NCBI GenBank assembly: GCA_015501055.1
Contig: JADNYV010000077.1
Span: 1 to 64,000 of the forward strand
Direction of reading: 5' to 3'
DNA: 64,000 nucleotides
Source of the DNA: Mucidula mucida
Lineage: Eukaryota > Basidiomycota > Agaricomycetes > Agaricales > Physalacriaceae
In this document: positions 1 through 12,108 of the stretch, one piece after another
Layout: each line of letters starts with the position of its first letter
Numbering within the stretch: the stretch's first letter is position 1
Made by a program: the position numbers and the translations under genes
The notes under the pieces: model-generated
What the model was told of the DNA's origin: nothing
Database searches by the model: none
Seen by the model: the letters and a program-made list of their open reading frames with translations, nothing else

Positions 1-120
1 ATGCAGGATGCGGGTCATCACGCTGCCGCTGTGAATGGAGATCAGAGCGACGATGATGAGAGTGAAGCGGGTGACTCTCCTTGGTACTTTGAACTAGATT
101 CTGAGGATGATTATGATTGA
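1..120 (+). CDS. C-terminal end of an unidentified acidic protein (partial)
   Basis: An open frame runs from the first base to a TGA at 118-120. It encodes an acidic tail rich in Asp, Glu and Ser with the motif WYFELDSEDDYD at the very end. The frame begins with ATG, but this is probably an internal Met of a gene whose body lies to the left. I do not recognise the family. Acidic C-termini are common in nuclear and chaperone-type proteins, but that is only a general remark. Confidence 0.4.
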   Translation: MQDAGHHAAAVNGDQSDDDESEAGDSPWYFELDSEDDYD

Positions 121-575
121 TCAGGAGTGTTAGTGGTCTTGTTGGACAATGCCATGATATCGGTCTAAGTATCAAATTCAAAGTAGCGTGTTCAAGCGCG
201 TCGGAAGTGTTAATCGTCGAACGAGATCAGCCGAAAGAAGGCGAGGGGAAAGATACCCCGATAAATCGATGACCAGAGGCTTCAATGATCCTCAGCATAT
301 CCCTGGCGACGTTATCCGTTCCGACGCATTGAAGTATTCCGGTCGTGTAGTTGTCCTTTACCAGTAGAACTTGGTCGGGTCCATGAGCCAAGAAGCGCGT
401 TCAAGGTGCTTTTTGGACGATACACGCTGAGAGGAAGTGGGGGTGGTGATGAGGGACACGCAGAACATGGAGGAGACGAAGCTGCATTAGTTTGCGCCAT
501 CTTGACGTTGGACTTGCTCGTCCGTTGAAGGCGATATTCAATGCGAAGGAGGCGCGGAGGGTGGTGGTTTCCTCT

Positions 576-689
576 TTAAGCGTTTGTTGACGGATTAACC
601 ATTTCTTGGTCATCGGTAGACAGTGCTGAGAAGCTTTGGAGGATCGCTTCTTTGCTGGCTGTTGACTTTGACTTGCGTGCCGGGGCCAT
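576..689 (-). CDS. Possible small basic protein or first exon
   Basis: An ATG at 689 opens a short minus-strand frame of 37 codons beginning MAPARKSKSTASKEAILQSF, with a Lys/Ser-rich start followed by a short helix-like stretch (SALSTDDQEM). A GT follows the Met codon, so this could be a first exon spliced to something further left, but no partner exon is convincing. No family is recognised. Listed because the start resembles genuine fungal N-termini. Confidence 0.2.
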   Translation of the reverse strand: MAPARKSKSTASKEAILQSFSALSTDDQEMVNPSTNA

Positions 690-1665
690 GATGACAAAAT
701 CGAGCGAGAGAGCAGTGGGAGTGGTAGATGAGAGACGTCGCCGAGACCTTTTATGATTCCCCAGCACCTGCTTGGAACAAAGAGAACAATGAGAGCTCCG
801 ATTTACCATGATAGGAAGCTCTGCAACAAAGAGCAGATGCCAGAACGTTGTCAGCCGAATCCGTATTCGATGATGGTGTGGTCGAAGGACAAGAGTAACA
901 CTCTTCTGTGTTTTAGGAAACGCCACAGTGAGTTCCACGTATTAGTCGGCAACTGTTCTTTACCAGAGCTGTAGGCTATGAATGGTTGTCGTCGGCATCG
1001 ACTTGAGCACTAGCAAGTCTTCGGGCCTGGTGTCAAGCCGTGTGGCGCTCTACGGTCAGGTTTGTGTCCCGCCTTGCACCGAAAGCCGATATCATTCTGA
1101 GATAGATCATGAGTCTGGGAGGAATGTACTGTCCACCGTGGCATTCCCGCTTGTCTTCTGTTTCCTAGCAAACGCAGTGGTGAAGACAATTGGACCATTA
1201 TAGCACTCCGGTTAATCGAGAACGCCGTAAGTAGACTGGGAGTAGCGTGGGTCGAGACAGAATCAGGATTCAGGCTCCATAGCCGACATGCTTTTCGTGT
1301 GGCGCAGTTTAGATGCTTTGGAATAGAATCAGAAATGATAGGACGAGTAAAAATCGCCAGTGAAAGGCGCGTGAGCGACTTGCAAGTTCAGATGAGTATG
1401 TTGAATGCGTTTCGTTGCCTTTAGACACAACTGCATTATTGGAATTTGGAGAGCGAGCTAGAACTATTACCAGAGATTCGTCAAGTCACTGACAGAAAAT
1501 CAATACGCGTGTTTCGGCGTTTTATTCAAGTGTCAGAAAGGGAGTTGGAAAAGGCCGATCAGAGGCCGAGCGCGTGGTGACAAACAGTGCCAAAGCATCT
1601 TGCTCATCGACTTGCACGTCGCGGACACCTGCATCCCGCCTTGTTCCTCATCGTCGTCGGCAGCC
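690..1665. other. No recognisable gene
   Basis: Short unrelated frames occur on both strands, none with recognisable domains or convincing splice chains. The right part is presumably the promoter and 5' leader of the epsin gene that starts at 1666. Confidence 0.5.
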
Positions 1666-3624
1666 ATGGATAAGCTCGAGTCGTTGACGAGCCAGCTCTC
1701 GCAGATCACGATGTACGACATCAAGACCATGTATAACCAGGTCAGTACTTGCACCCGTATTTCGACGACGACCGACAGCGCTTTCGCAGGCCAAAAATGT
1801 CGTGCTTAACGTCAGCGAGATTGAGGCAAAGGTGCAGGAGGCGACCAACGAGGATCCCTGGTGCGCTGGTCGTCGTTGGACACGTCGGAGCGGGATGTAC
1901 TGACCGGCTTGTAGGGGCGCTAGCTCGACGCTCATGCAGGATATCGCCAACCGGTATGTCTCTGTCGTATTTGTGACTAGTTGTGCTGACCTCTGCATAG
2001 GACCTTTAACTAGTCAGTATCCGCCTTGTCATTCCGACCTTTGCTAACGGACACAGCCCGGACTTTAACGAAATCATGCCCGCCATTTACTCGCGTTACA
2101 TGGAGAAGGAGGCCAGGCAGTGGCGCCAGATTTACAAGGTCAGTTCTCACGAAAATACTTGATATTTTATCTAACATTCGGCAGGCCCTCCAATTACTCG
2201 AATACCTCATCAAACACGGCTCTGAACGCGTCGTCGACGATGCACGAGCCCATGTTTCTACCATCAAAATGCTCCGAAATTTCCACTATATTGACGACAA
2301 AGGCAAGGACGAGGGTATAAACGGTATGTAGCCATCGTTGGCGATGATAAGCAACCCACTGACTGCTGCCAGTTCGTAATCGATCAAAGGAAATCGTCGA
2401 GCTGCTCTCCGATGTGGAAAAGATTCGGAACGAGCGAAGAAAAGCAAAGGCCAACAAGCACAAGTACACTGGCACTGGCAACGATGGCCTCAGTTTCGCT
2501 GGTGGCAGCGGCGGCAGTGGCAGATACGGCGGATTTGGAAACGACAGCTTAGGCGGAGGCAGCTACAGTGGTAGCGCAAGCTATGGTAATACTTCGGATT
2601 ACGGCTCATATGGAGGCGGCAGTTCCTCGTCCTTCCGCGACTCGGATGGCCGGCGTGGATACGAAGAGTACACGGCTGGCGACGACGACTCTGTGACCAC
2701 GACACCCGCCCGCTCGAATAGCATGAATTCGGGTACATCATCTACTCGCCCACCTCAACGTAAGGCATCGGCCCCGCCACCTGCGCCTGCGCCTGCGCCT
2801 GCGCCTGCACCCGTTCCAGAGGTCGACTTGTTAGGTGGATTGGACGATGATACGTTCAGTTCTGCACCTGCACCTCCTTCTGCCCCATCCTTTGCTACCA
2901 ACAAAGCACTCCCCGCTTTAGCTTCTACTTCGGTCATTGACGGTATGTATCTCTTCATATACATCCACGACCTGTAGCTAATGTCACTAGATGACGAGTT
3001 TGCGGACTTTCAAGTAGCGCCAAGTGCACCAGCGCCTGCGCCTGTTGCGGCGAACAAAACGCAGAATCTTATGGATATGCTCAACTCGAGCAAACCTTCA
3101 ACCCCCGCCCAACAAAGAAACGGAGGTTTTGGCGTTGCCGCTATGCAGCAGCCTATGGGAACCGGGTCTAGCATGGGCATGGGTATGGGTATGCAACCCG
3201 CTCGCATGGGCTCGATGGGCAGTATGCACCGCCAAACGCCGTCCATGACTGCCACGTCTCCTCCGCCGCAAAACCTCTTTGGGGGACCCATGCAGCCGAC
3301 CGTCGCATCTCCGACGGCTTCCTCCTTCTCTTCACCGCTGCGTCCTGCGAGTACTACCTCAGCCGCTTCTCCTGGCGGCGCGAAACCAGCAGCCAAGAGT
3401 GGAAACTTTGAAGATCTCTGGTCAATGTCGCTCGGCTCCACAAGCAAGCCGGCGACGCCTGTGGGAGGCAAGTCGATTAAGGATCTGGAGAAGGAGAAGG
3501 CTTCGGCTGGTTTGTGGGGGCTGCGAAGCCGCCGATGGGGGCGAGCGGCAATAATGCGTTTGGCTCTTTTGGGGCAGCACCGCCGCCTTCTTCGAGTGGG
3601 GGTGGAGATGATTTGTTGTTATAA
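1666..3624 (+). CDS. ENT3: Ent3/epsinR-type clathrin adaptor (ENTH domain), one frame break near the 3' end
   Basis: Epsin-like adaptor for clathrin traffic between trans-Golgi and endosomes. Eight exons are inferred: 1666-1740, 1790-1860, 1915-1953, 2001-2012 (only 12 nt), 2057-2138, 2185-2323, 2373-2942 and 2991 onward. They join into an ENTH domain of about 150 residues, with family hallmarks such as DPWGASSTLMQDI, RQWRQIYKALQLLEYLIKHG and FHYIDDKGKDEGINVR. After this come a Lys/Arg helix, a Gly/Ser-rich linker, a Pro-Ala repeat and an acidic-aromatic motif DDEFADFQ, the kind bound by gamma-ear/GGA ear domains. The frame that continues through the five Gs at 3516-3520 gives an unlikely Arg-rich tail to 3655. 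Adding one G gives NNAFGSFG and a clathrin-box-like DDLLL end with stop at 3622-3624. I therefore infer a one-base deletion or assembly error. Confidence 0.9.
2778..2808 (+). repeat. Hexanucleotide repeat encoding Pro-Ala
   Basis: About five copies of a GCGCCT unit inside the epsin coding sequence produce an alternating Ala-Pro linker. Such a tract is prone to length change between strains. Confidence 0.8.
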
Positions 3625-3659
3625 GCTGCTACTCACCTTTCTGGTATGGGACTAAAACG

Positions 3660-4549
3660 AGCTCTGGTATTATGGGTGATATCAAATTTGCTTTTAATAG
3701 AGATGGTTTATTTAATTCGTATGGTTTACTTCTAGGTTACATGCAGTACTTACACTAGTCTCCCGCAGTCAGCCTACGTATAAAGCCGCAAGCAAGTTTC
3801 GTTCATAGTATATTTATACTGCACATGGCCGTAAATAGGACGTGAATCAGCTGTTCCAGTAAAGGGATTTATGATTGCTGCGCTTCGTCTATTTCTCTAA
3901 GAATGTCAAAGAAGAATACTTGAGCCTGTTAACAGTACAGCCTTCGCCGACTGGAACGTTACCTCTAACGACCTCAAACACCACAAGCAAGTAGTTCTAC
4001 CTCTTCTTCTGAATGTTTGACTGACCGAGGCTTTTAGTCTATCGTTCATATAGCCTCAGTTTTCTCCTCGGTGAGGCATCAACGTTTCTCGAAGATGATT
4101 GCTCTACGACAACTTGAAAGTCGCGTTATCCAGTCCAACGAGGCACGGCAGACACAGCTTCGTCGTATCTTTCGCTGCTAGAGCCATGGCCTGGATGGCG
4201 GACGCAAAGCTTTTCCGCGTCGCAGGATGAAGCTGCACCTCTTCCTTGAAAAAAGCGGACGTGATGCTTCTCGATCCGAGGACGTGGCGCCTGTAGCGAA
4301 AGCAAACGGATGTACTCTCCATTTCGCCCACGTACGATTCGAATCACTACTAACGTGGTATTACCCGATGCTCTTTGTTAATGCGTTGTCTTGTCTTCAC
4401 TGTGTCTTCAGTACGGCACTATGAAGCTATGTGAGACCGAGGTAACGAGGTCCCGTCCGAAAGCTTCCATAAGCGGGCTTTTACCCGATACTAATCGCCG
4501 TGCCCATCAAGTTGTTTGTGTCTGGCAAATCAACGATCTACTTCCCGCC
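3660..4549. other. Intergenic, no recognised gene
   Basis: AT-richer 3' flank of the epsin gene followed by the leader of the HNH-like gene. The frame of the latter stays open upstream to 4391, but the ATG at 4550 is preferred because the upstream residues look non-coding. Confidence 0.4.
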
Positions 4550-5932
4550 ATGACGTCCGCAGCTGAACTGAAGGCGTTTTTGAGAAAACCGAGAAACGAC
4601 ACAGACGACGCAGAACCTCCTACTCTCCCTCCTCATCTCGGAAATCTGCCCCACGATATCTATGTTACCGCGGCTTTGGAGTACCTCGACGACTACCCTT
4701 TTGACCGCCCTTTCATCACGTATACGCCTGTGGGCCGCATCAAGGCCTCCTTCGATCCTTCGAGTACGAAACACAAAGGCTGGGATCAGAAGGCCAGGTC
4801 CTATCTCAAAGCGTGTGTCGAGGTCGACCGAAGCAGCTTCGCCACTATAGACTCGACCTATGACGCCAGTCTGGCTCAGCAACAATTCATACACGAAGGT
4901 GTTTTCAAGCGGAGATGGGCATTAGAAGAGCTTGCATCCGAGATGATAGCTCTCGTTCAGTTGGGTGTGTCATTTGGTCCACCATCGTTATCATTTACAG
5001 TGTCTGATGCTACGCAGTACGCTCGGAGACCCGCACTGCCTCTGCTGTGGAGACGCCTATGACAACGGGTAATGAAAGAGACAGCAACGTGGTAACTGCA
5101 AGTTGTGCCGCCTTGGTTGATCTGACTCACCGTGTCTAGGTCAGGTTGCGGGACGAAACATGTCGATTAAGCGGTGTCATTAGGGAAAAAAAAATGACCG
5201 CAGAGGAGCAGAGAAGGTTTCTTGAGTTCGACCTGCCAACTGCACGCCTGCAAGTTGCTCATGGGCTTCCCTTTGGGATGGGTGAAACGGTCCGTCATTT
5301 GTATGTTGTCTCTGTATGTGCTGACTAATTTGTTAGTCATTCCAATTGGTCGAGGTCCTTACAGGGCTTTCGATCAGGAACTGGGGTAACTCCGTTGACT
5401 GCGTGGAGAACGCACTCTTGATGCACACTGCTCTCCACGATCTGTTCGGCGCATTCCGTATCTATTTTGAGTCTGACTCGAACAACATTGTACAGTGTTC
5501 TACTGCCTTCCATGCCTTTCTCTTATTGACTGTATTGCCCAGATCTATATACGAGCACGTATGTTTCCCTACAATGCAAATCCCCTTCTGCCGCTTTCTG
5601 GTCTTGTCAACATCGAGGGGCGCCGTTGCCACCTTCCATCCGTTCTCATTGACACTCGACTGCGCCCACCAACACTTGATACAATTCCCGATATTGATAT
5701 GAAGTTTTTCACTCTTCATAAATTTATTGGGGATATCGTATGGATTTGCGGAGGTGTGGAACCAGAGTCTGACGATGAAGATGAAGATGGAGAGGACGTG
5801 AGGGCCCTATCAGCTGAGAATTGGGTTGTTCTGCAGGACAAGTTAACTTGTCCTGCGGATTTTGTTGCACAGCACGATGAGATAAATGGGCACATATATA
5901 TAGTGAAGGAGCAACAGAGGTGGAACATATAG
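4550..5932 (+). CDS. HNH-nuclease-like domain protein of the Agaricomycete type
   Basis: Exons inferred: 4550-4964, 5018-5091, 5140-5289, 5337-5489 and 5543-5932, giving about 393 residues. The N-terminal helical region is followed by VRLRDETCRLSG, which matches the opening of fungal HNH-endonuclease-like domains. Next come LQVAHGLPFGMGE, then NSVDCVENALLMHTALHDLF, the segment where such proteins carry the second His/Asn part of the fold. The C-terminus has an acidic patch and ends without recognised motifs. The donor at 5290 (GTCCGT) is weak but keeps frame. These proteins are numerous in mushrooms; their function is unknown and nuclease activity is not established. Family assignment is from remembered pattern; the zinc-ligand set is not obvious here, so activity is doubtful. 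Confidence 0.6.
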
Positions 5933-5983
5933 AGGAGAAGAAGAGGTTGGAGCCGCGGGATGCGTAGAAGATGAAGCGTCTAT

Positions 5984-6151
5984 GACGACCGACTGTGCAT
6001 TCACAGGTCGAAAATGTTGTGCTCAATGTTAGTGAGATTGAGGCCAAAGTGCAGGAGGCGACCAATGGGTGCGCTGGTCATCGTTGGACACATCGGAGCG
6101 GGATGTACTGACCAACTTGTAGGGACGCTAGCTCGACGCTCATACAGGAGA
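5984..6151 (+). pseudogene. Decayed fragment of the ENT3 gene (part of introns 1-2 and exons 2-3)
   Basis: This stretch aligns with 1767-1944 of the epsin gene, including the end of intron 1, exon 2, the whole of intron 2 and most of exon 3. Because introns are kept, it is a DNA-level copy and not a processed transcript. About ten bases around the GGATCC at the end of exon 2 are missing. Most other differences are C-to-T or G-to-A changes, many at CpG sites. It stops a few bases before the retrotransposon LTR. Confidence 0.85.
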
Positions 6152-6154
6152 TTG

Positions 6155-6682
6155 TGTTAGCGACTGATTAAGCCATGAGACTCAACCAGGTACCACAGCA
6201 AGAACTAAGGAAGAAAATGTTTGTGTTCGTAAGACTAGGCTAGGCCAGGTGTATAAACGAGATCGGAACTAAAGTACAATGATACTACACTACTGCTTAT
6301 ATACTAGTAAGTCTGTGTTTGGGACTCCTTGTCCATACGCGTTTCCACTAGGGATGCTCCATGCCCTTGACCCAGTGTTGTATGCTACTAGTCCGTGAAA
6401 CCATTAAATACGGGTGGTAACTGCATGTAAGTAATAATACTGAAACAACCCTGTGTACTACGAGTGTCGGCGGTGTGTATACAATAGGGAGTCCATGAGG
6501 TATCGGCATGTATGATGTCATCCATGTGTTGGACGTGTGTCCGACATGAGTACGGCTTCGGTAATGAAAAGGGGTATGATCGGTGACGAAACAGATGATG
6601 AAACAGTCCGTTGGTTGATAAGACAAGCCCCCCAATAAGATATGATAAGATTGAAAATGTGAAAATGTGGCGATTCATAACA
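6155..6682 (-). repeat. LTR, 3' copy in element orientation
   Basis: Begins TGTTAGCG and ends CATAACA on the plus strand. It matches 12109-12637 along its whole length with roughly 5 percent differences by eye, mostly transitions. Two overlapping minus-strand open frames inside it recur in the other LTR and are not genes. Confidence 0.93.
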
Positions 6683-6697
6683 TCACCCCCTCTTTAA
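6683..6697 (-). other. Polypurine tract of the retrotransposon
   Basis: On the minus strand the bases directly before the 3' LTR read AAAGAGGGGGTGA. This purine run sits where gypsy elements prime plus-strand DNA synthesis, and it confirms the element's orientation. Confidence 0.75.
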
Positions 6698-6837
6698 GGT
6701 GCAAGTTCCATTCTGCGCCAGAGTCGCTCCATGAGGGCCGCAGAGGGTAGTGTGACATCAAGGGGTTCGGTGTCAGGCAGTGGCATGGATCAGAATAAAT
6801 GTGATGGAAACTGCAACATAGGGACTTCAATTCGAGC

Positions 6838-9800
6838 AAGCGCAGGTGGCTTTGGCTTGTTCGGGTACTGTTGGTGAAAATCACGGATAGCTTCGTCGGC
6901 ATTCTTGAGATTGCATGCCGGTTCTCATATCTGCTCATATGTGCCATAACCCTTCCAGTGAACCTTGTATTAGAAACCCCCGCGGTACTTCCGGGAATTC
7001 ACCACTTTCTCAACCTCCCATTCCGGCTCGGCGCCTTCCAACACCGGTGGCGGACACATGTCTTGGGGTTGTGTTGGAAACTGGGGCTCGTGATAAGGCG
7101 TCAGCAGGGCTTCATTGAACATGGGATGGATGCTCTTCCACATGTGAGGGATCTGGAGCTTGTAAGAACTTGTCCCAACTTTCTTGATTACTTTGAACGG
7201 CCCAAAGTGTTTGTCATTGAGCGTCTTCTTTGGTCGGTCCGTGCTGAGATTTGTCCCTTCCAGCCATACTTTGTCGCCTTCCTTGTACTCTACTGCCTCT
7301 GTCCACTTCCTGTCATAAAACTGTTTCATGTCCTCTTTTGCCATCTTCAATGCTGATCCCACTTCGTCCCATGTTTTCCTTATGCTGTCGGCAAACTCCT
7401 GCACAGTCTCATTTCTTGATGCCGTTTTTGGAGCGGTGCCTTTGTAGGGGTGTCTGCCTATGTCTGCGAAGAACGGAGTGACTTTGGTTGCCGAGTGTAC
7501 CCATCATTGTAAACAAATTCGGCAGAGGGTAACCATTCATGCCAGTCGTTCTGATGGTAATTGACGAATAACCGTAAGAAATGTTCTATCTCTTGGTTCA
7601 ACCGTTCTGTTTGCCCATTTGCCTGTGGATGATACGCCGTTGTGAAATTTTCCTTCAATGCCCAGCAACCGGTACAACTCCTTCATGAAGTGTGAGTGAT
7701 ATTGCGGCCCTTGATCATGTATCATCTGCCGCGGAATCCATGTATGGAAAGATGTGATCGCGGTAAATACGAGCCATGCCTTCTGACGTCAGGGTAGTGT
7801 GTGTTGGTATAATGCGTAACCATTTTGTGAAATGATCCACAAACGTGCTGATCGCATTGTATCCTCCCGACTCCGGCAACTCGCCGATCATGTCTGTCCC
7901 AACTTTCTCCCATGGTTCGCTTGGTACGTCTATAGGATGGAGGGTGCAGCCGGCTTTGTGCGATGTGACTTTGTAACTGGCATTTTTGACACCCTTCCAC
8001 GTATTCACGACATCTCGGCTGATTCCTGGCCACCAATAGGTCGTGTGATCAACTCGAGGGTCTTGTATCGTCCGGATGCCCTGCAAGCTGTGCTCATGAT
8101 GCATTCCAATAACTTTTCCCCGCAATTCCTTGTCCTTTGGTATGTAAATACGATCTTTCCATATAATAAGTCCATTTTCCTTCTCTTCCCATCCTTTTTC
8201 TTTGTTTTCTAATGCTTTTTGTACGTATCTGTCTTTGTTTCCTTTTCTTTGTTTGATTTTGTAAGTAATTGTCCTCCGGTGTAGCTACTGTATGTAAAGA
8301 AATTGAATTTGTGAAATAAAAAACTCCGGTTTGAGCAAAACAATGTTTTGTTATCTTTTTCCCCCTTCTCAAGGCCTGTCATCCTTGACAAGGCATCAGC
8401 TTTTCCCATTGTCCTGCCTGGCTTATGAATCATCTGTATGTCATATTCCGCCAACTCCGTAACCCATCGCGCCTGCCTCCGGTTCAACTTCTGCGGCTTC
8501 CGAAGTACTGAAGGTTTTGATGATCGGTAAAAACCTCCACTGTCTCCTTAGCGCCTAGGAGATATTGCCGCCAGTCGTCAATCAGTCCATAATAGCCATC
8601 ATCTCTTTGTCGTAGATCTCATAATTGCGCTCCACTTCGTTCAGCGCGCGAGACCGAAAGGCTACTGGTCTCCATTTTCCGTCAACAAACTGGGAAAGAA
8701 CCGCCCCGTTAGCATAGTTTGAGGAGTCCGCCTCGACTCGAAACTTGCCATCGTCGCGTGGTACGATCAGAACGGGTTCTTCCGTCATCCTCGTTTCAAC
8801 TCCTCAAACGCCTTGTGCTGCTCCATGCCCCAAACCCACTTGCCCTTCCCGTTAGCGATGTCAATGGCTTCGCTACTCCCGCAAATCCCTGGATGAAACG
8901 TTGGTAGAAGTTGCAGAAGCCCAGGAATGACTGTACTTCCTTCTTCTTCGTCGGCTCCTTCCATTCCTTCACTACGGCCACTTTTGCCGGATCCATCTTC
9001 ACTTCTCCTCCTCCAACAATAACTCCTAAGTAATCTACAGTATGTGCCTCAAAACTACATTTCTCGGGTTTTAAATACAACTTATTTACTCGTAATATTT
9101 CTAATACCCTTCGTACAATCTGTCTATGCTCCTCAGAGTGTTTGTAAAGATAAGTATATCGTCTAAGTAACTATAACATGTCCGTCGTCAATCAACTCCT
9201 TCAGATGTGATTCATGAACGATTGGAACGTTGCCGGCGAGTTTGTAGTCCGAAGAACATTACTGAGGGCTCGAACAGCCCCGGTTTGTTCTAAACGCCGC
9301 TTTCCACTCATCACCGTCTTTGATCCGATGTTATTGTAACCCCATCGGACGTCCATCTTTGTAAACCATTTGCTCCCTTCAACTTGTCATAAGCTCCTGG
9401 ATCAACGGCAAGGGGTATCGGTTCTTGATTGTCATGTCGTTCAACTTCCAATAATCCTGTACTGGCCGAAGGCTTCCGTCCTTCTTTTTGACAAAGAAGA
9501 AGGGTGATGCCATAGGTGAAATTGATGGCCGTATACGTCCCGTCCGTATGTTTTCTTCCAGAACTCATCTAACGCCTTCTGCTTGGATGGACTAAGGGGA
9601 TAAACCTTGCAGTCAACCGGTTTGGAACCAGGCGTAAGTTCTATCGCGTGATCCCAGGGTCTTCGCTCCGGTAACTTGTCAAAGTCCGCCTTGCTGAATA
9701 CATCGGAAAATTCCTCGATGTAAGGTGCAGCAGCGGATGAAGGCTGTTGTGATCTCAGCTTTTCACCGCTTTTGCGATAGTTGTCCCAGTCCATCCAGAA

Positions 9801-10389
9801 CAAACACTCTCCCTCTTCCAACTTCTCTTCTACATCTTCTCCTTCATCTTCCGGTGAGTCGTACTCGGGTAGATAGCCGCAGCGGTCTGGGCATCGATCA
9901 AAAGTCAACGTGGATTCCGTCCAGTTGATGTGGGGTTGTGATATCGTAACCAATCTAGCCCCAAAAAGATACTTGTTTTGCCAAGATTGGTGACGGCCAA
10001 CTCGATCTTTTCGGCGTGATCACCGATCTTCATCCGGACCTCCACAAAACCTTGATTGCCCTCCCTCGTTTAGGGTTCCATCCGCATTGTAGACAGGGAG
10101 CTTGACCGGTAACTCCTTGATCGGGAGTCCGTTCTTCTCACGAATTCTTTATTGACACAAGAACCCGTTGCTCCGCTGTCAAGAAGGGCACTGTTTCCCA
10201 TTCAGAGCCTGTGTGTACGCTCTCTATGGTTACTCGGAGTTTCATGTCTGCCCCTTTGTTCCCCGGATGTACTTCCTCGACTTTTTCAACTCCGTCACAA
10301 CTTCCACCGCGCTTCCTTTGTCAACGCTCTGATCGCCATCACCTTCTCCTCCGTCGCTTCTCTCTCTCTCCGCTCCGGCATCCATGCTC
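6838..10389 (-). pseudogene. pol remnant: protease, RT, RNase H, integrase, chromodomain
   Basis: Domains read right to left across shifting frames. The aspartic protease motif LLDSGATG lies near 10163-10188. The RT N-terminal region spans 9441-9953 (AIELTPGSKP), the YLDD catalytic box lies at 9158-9169, and the thumb/connection is at 8796-9080 (FLGFCNFYQRFI). RNase H is at 8582-8788 (VEADSSNYANGAVL) with a tail at 8209-8487. Integrase covers 7458-8125, with a zinc-binding CQKCQ, TYWWPGI and the core segments FVDHFTKW and TAYHPQANGQTERLNQ. A chromodomain follows the C-terminal GPF/Y region (FGPFKVIKKVGTSSYKLQIP, then KVHWKGYGTYE). Frame changes and stops between most domains show that this pol is dead. 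Confidence 0.9.
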
Positions 10390-11515
10390 TCAAAATTCCC
10401 ACTGCTCTCGGCACTCATCCTCTCTTAGCCGTTGTGCGATCCACTCGGGCGTATTTGGCTCAAATCTTTCTTTCGCAGGTTTTGGTGGTAAAGTCGTCGA
10501 TGATATTTTAGATGTTTCAGTACCCGTACTGTAAATAGATTCTGCATCTGACGACCTTTCCTTGATGACTGCTCCGGCAGGACTGCGTCTACTGCGGGAG
10601 CTTCGCAAAACCCACTCTTCGGCCAACTTCCTCTTCTCTTCGTCATTCATTTCGGTCCATAGGCCCCGAATTGTCTGGGGTCGACCCTTCTTGGGACAGA
10701 ACCTGCTGACATGGCCATGTTCGCCACAGCTGAAGCAAAGTCCTCTTCGACGTGCGTTGTCGATGTCCATCGGCCTGCCGGCTCCTCCATAGGTAACACC
10801 GGTGGCATCTCGTCGTGTGATCGGCGTGGGGGTGGGTTCGTAGGATTGGCTCTCGATGTAGCCGCCTGCGGAGCTTGGGGCCGGGACTGCATGCCGGACC
10901 TCTTGCTCGCCGCCCGCCTTCTCCACAGCTGATCGATCTGAAGGATCTGTGCCTTCCAATCCTTGTACTTCTCTGGCAACCCGTCTCGGCTGCCATAGAT
11001 CTGATCAATGATCTTCTCGTTGACGTTGGTCTCGAGAAGTCGCACAACAAATGCGTCATCCTTCGAATATCCTGCCTGAGTGAGCAGGACCTCGAACTTC
11101 TGGAAGAAATCTTGAGCGGTGTCTTGCCCCTGGCGCAACCGCTCGATCTGGTCTTGCGCGTCTCGCGCGAGGTTGGAATCCACAAATCGCTCCTTCAATC
11201 TTCCTTGAACTCCGTCCAAGAGACTGTCCATTCCTCTTCTTCCTCGTCGAAGTTCTGGTCCGAGTAGTTCTGGACCCATGCATCTACATGATCTCCTCGG
11301 ATGTAGGAGAGAACAACATCGATCCTTTCGGAGTCAGATGTGAGGTTGTTCTTCTTGTCACGGATGTATGTGAACATCGATCGCCACCAGCTCTTGTACT
11401 TGGACTTGTCCCCGTCATAGTCGTAAGGCTTGTTGACAAGGGATCGGCCTTTGATTTCGACATCGGCATGATGAGCGGGTGTGTGAGGAGCGGTTTCGGG
11501 TGCTTCGTTGGACAT
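10390..11515 (-). pseudogene. gag remnant with CCHC zinc knuckle
   Basis: The capsid-like start (MSNEAPETAPHTPAHH, then YKSWWRSMFTYI) lies at 11195-11515. The frame then jumps near 11200 and again near 10915. The final frame has the nucleocapsid knuckle CFSCGEHGHVSRFC (C-x2-C-x4-H-x4-C) at about 10696-10737. Gag normally forms the retrotransposon particle. With two frame jumps it is not translatable as one product. Confidence 0.88.
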
Positions 11516-12108
11516 GATGATCGGGGTGATAGGATCGGAGAGTGAAAGGGTGAAAGTGGTGATATGGGTGATGCGGATTTGGATGAAACGGTGAGGGAAT
11601 AGAGGTTTGGATGAATAGGAGGATCGCCTAGATCTGAGATAGAATCCAGGACTTGGTAGGGTGGGGAATGGTGGTGTGTATCGTAATGTAAGTAAAGTAG
11701 GTAGGTATCGTAACTGTCTACACTATTTTACCGACTACTGACTACGTATCTACGGAGCCCAAGAGCTCGTCACAAGTTCGCAATTGCCCAGCCGACGTCC
11801 CTCTGGTGTGAGGTAAGCCGAAGTTTTCCTGGGAACGGGGGTTGACCCGTAAACAGCGCCCACTGAAGTGCAACTGCCAAAAGTTCGTTCTCGTGAGAGC
11901 GGCTACTTCCAGCACCCGAGGCAGTTATCTCTAACTGTTAGCCGGCGCTACTGGGACCAATACACACGTATGCGGATGTGCGCTGGGATTAGGAATCCGT
12001 CGATCTGTAAACAGGAAAGGGGATGGGGAATGTGCGATGATCAAACAGCAAAGTGCTGATCGACGATCAGGGATGTGTGGTAGGTGGTAGAAAGTAGTTC
12101 CGATCTTC

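Noticed and set aside
2490..2741. Minus-strand Cys/Arg-rich frame
   Set aside because: Shadow of the Gly/Ser-rich linker of the epsin gene.
6348..6678. Two overlapping minus-strand open frames, repeated almost identically at 12302-12629
   Set aside because: They lie wholly inside the two LTRs and reflect repeat identity, not genes.
12083..12108. Possible tRNA primer-binding site next to the 5' LTR
   Set aside because: The sequence beginning GAAGATCGGAAC does not match a tRNA 3' end that I can recognise, so no site is claimed.
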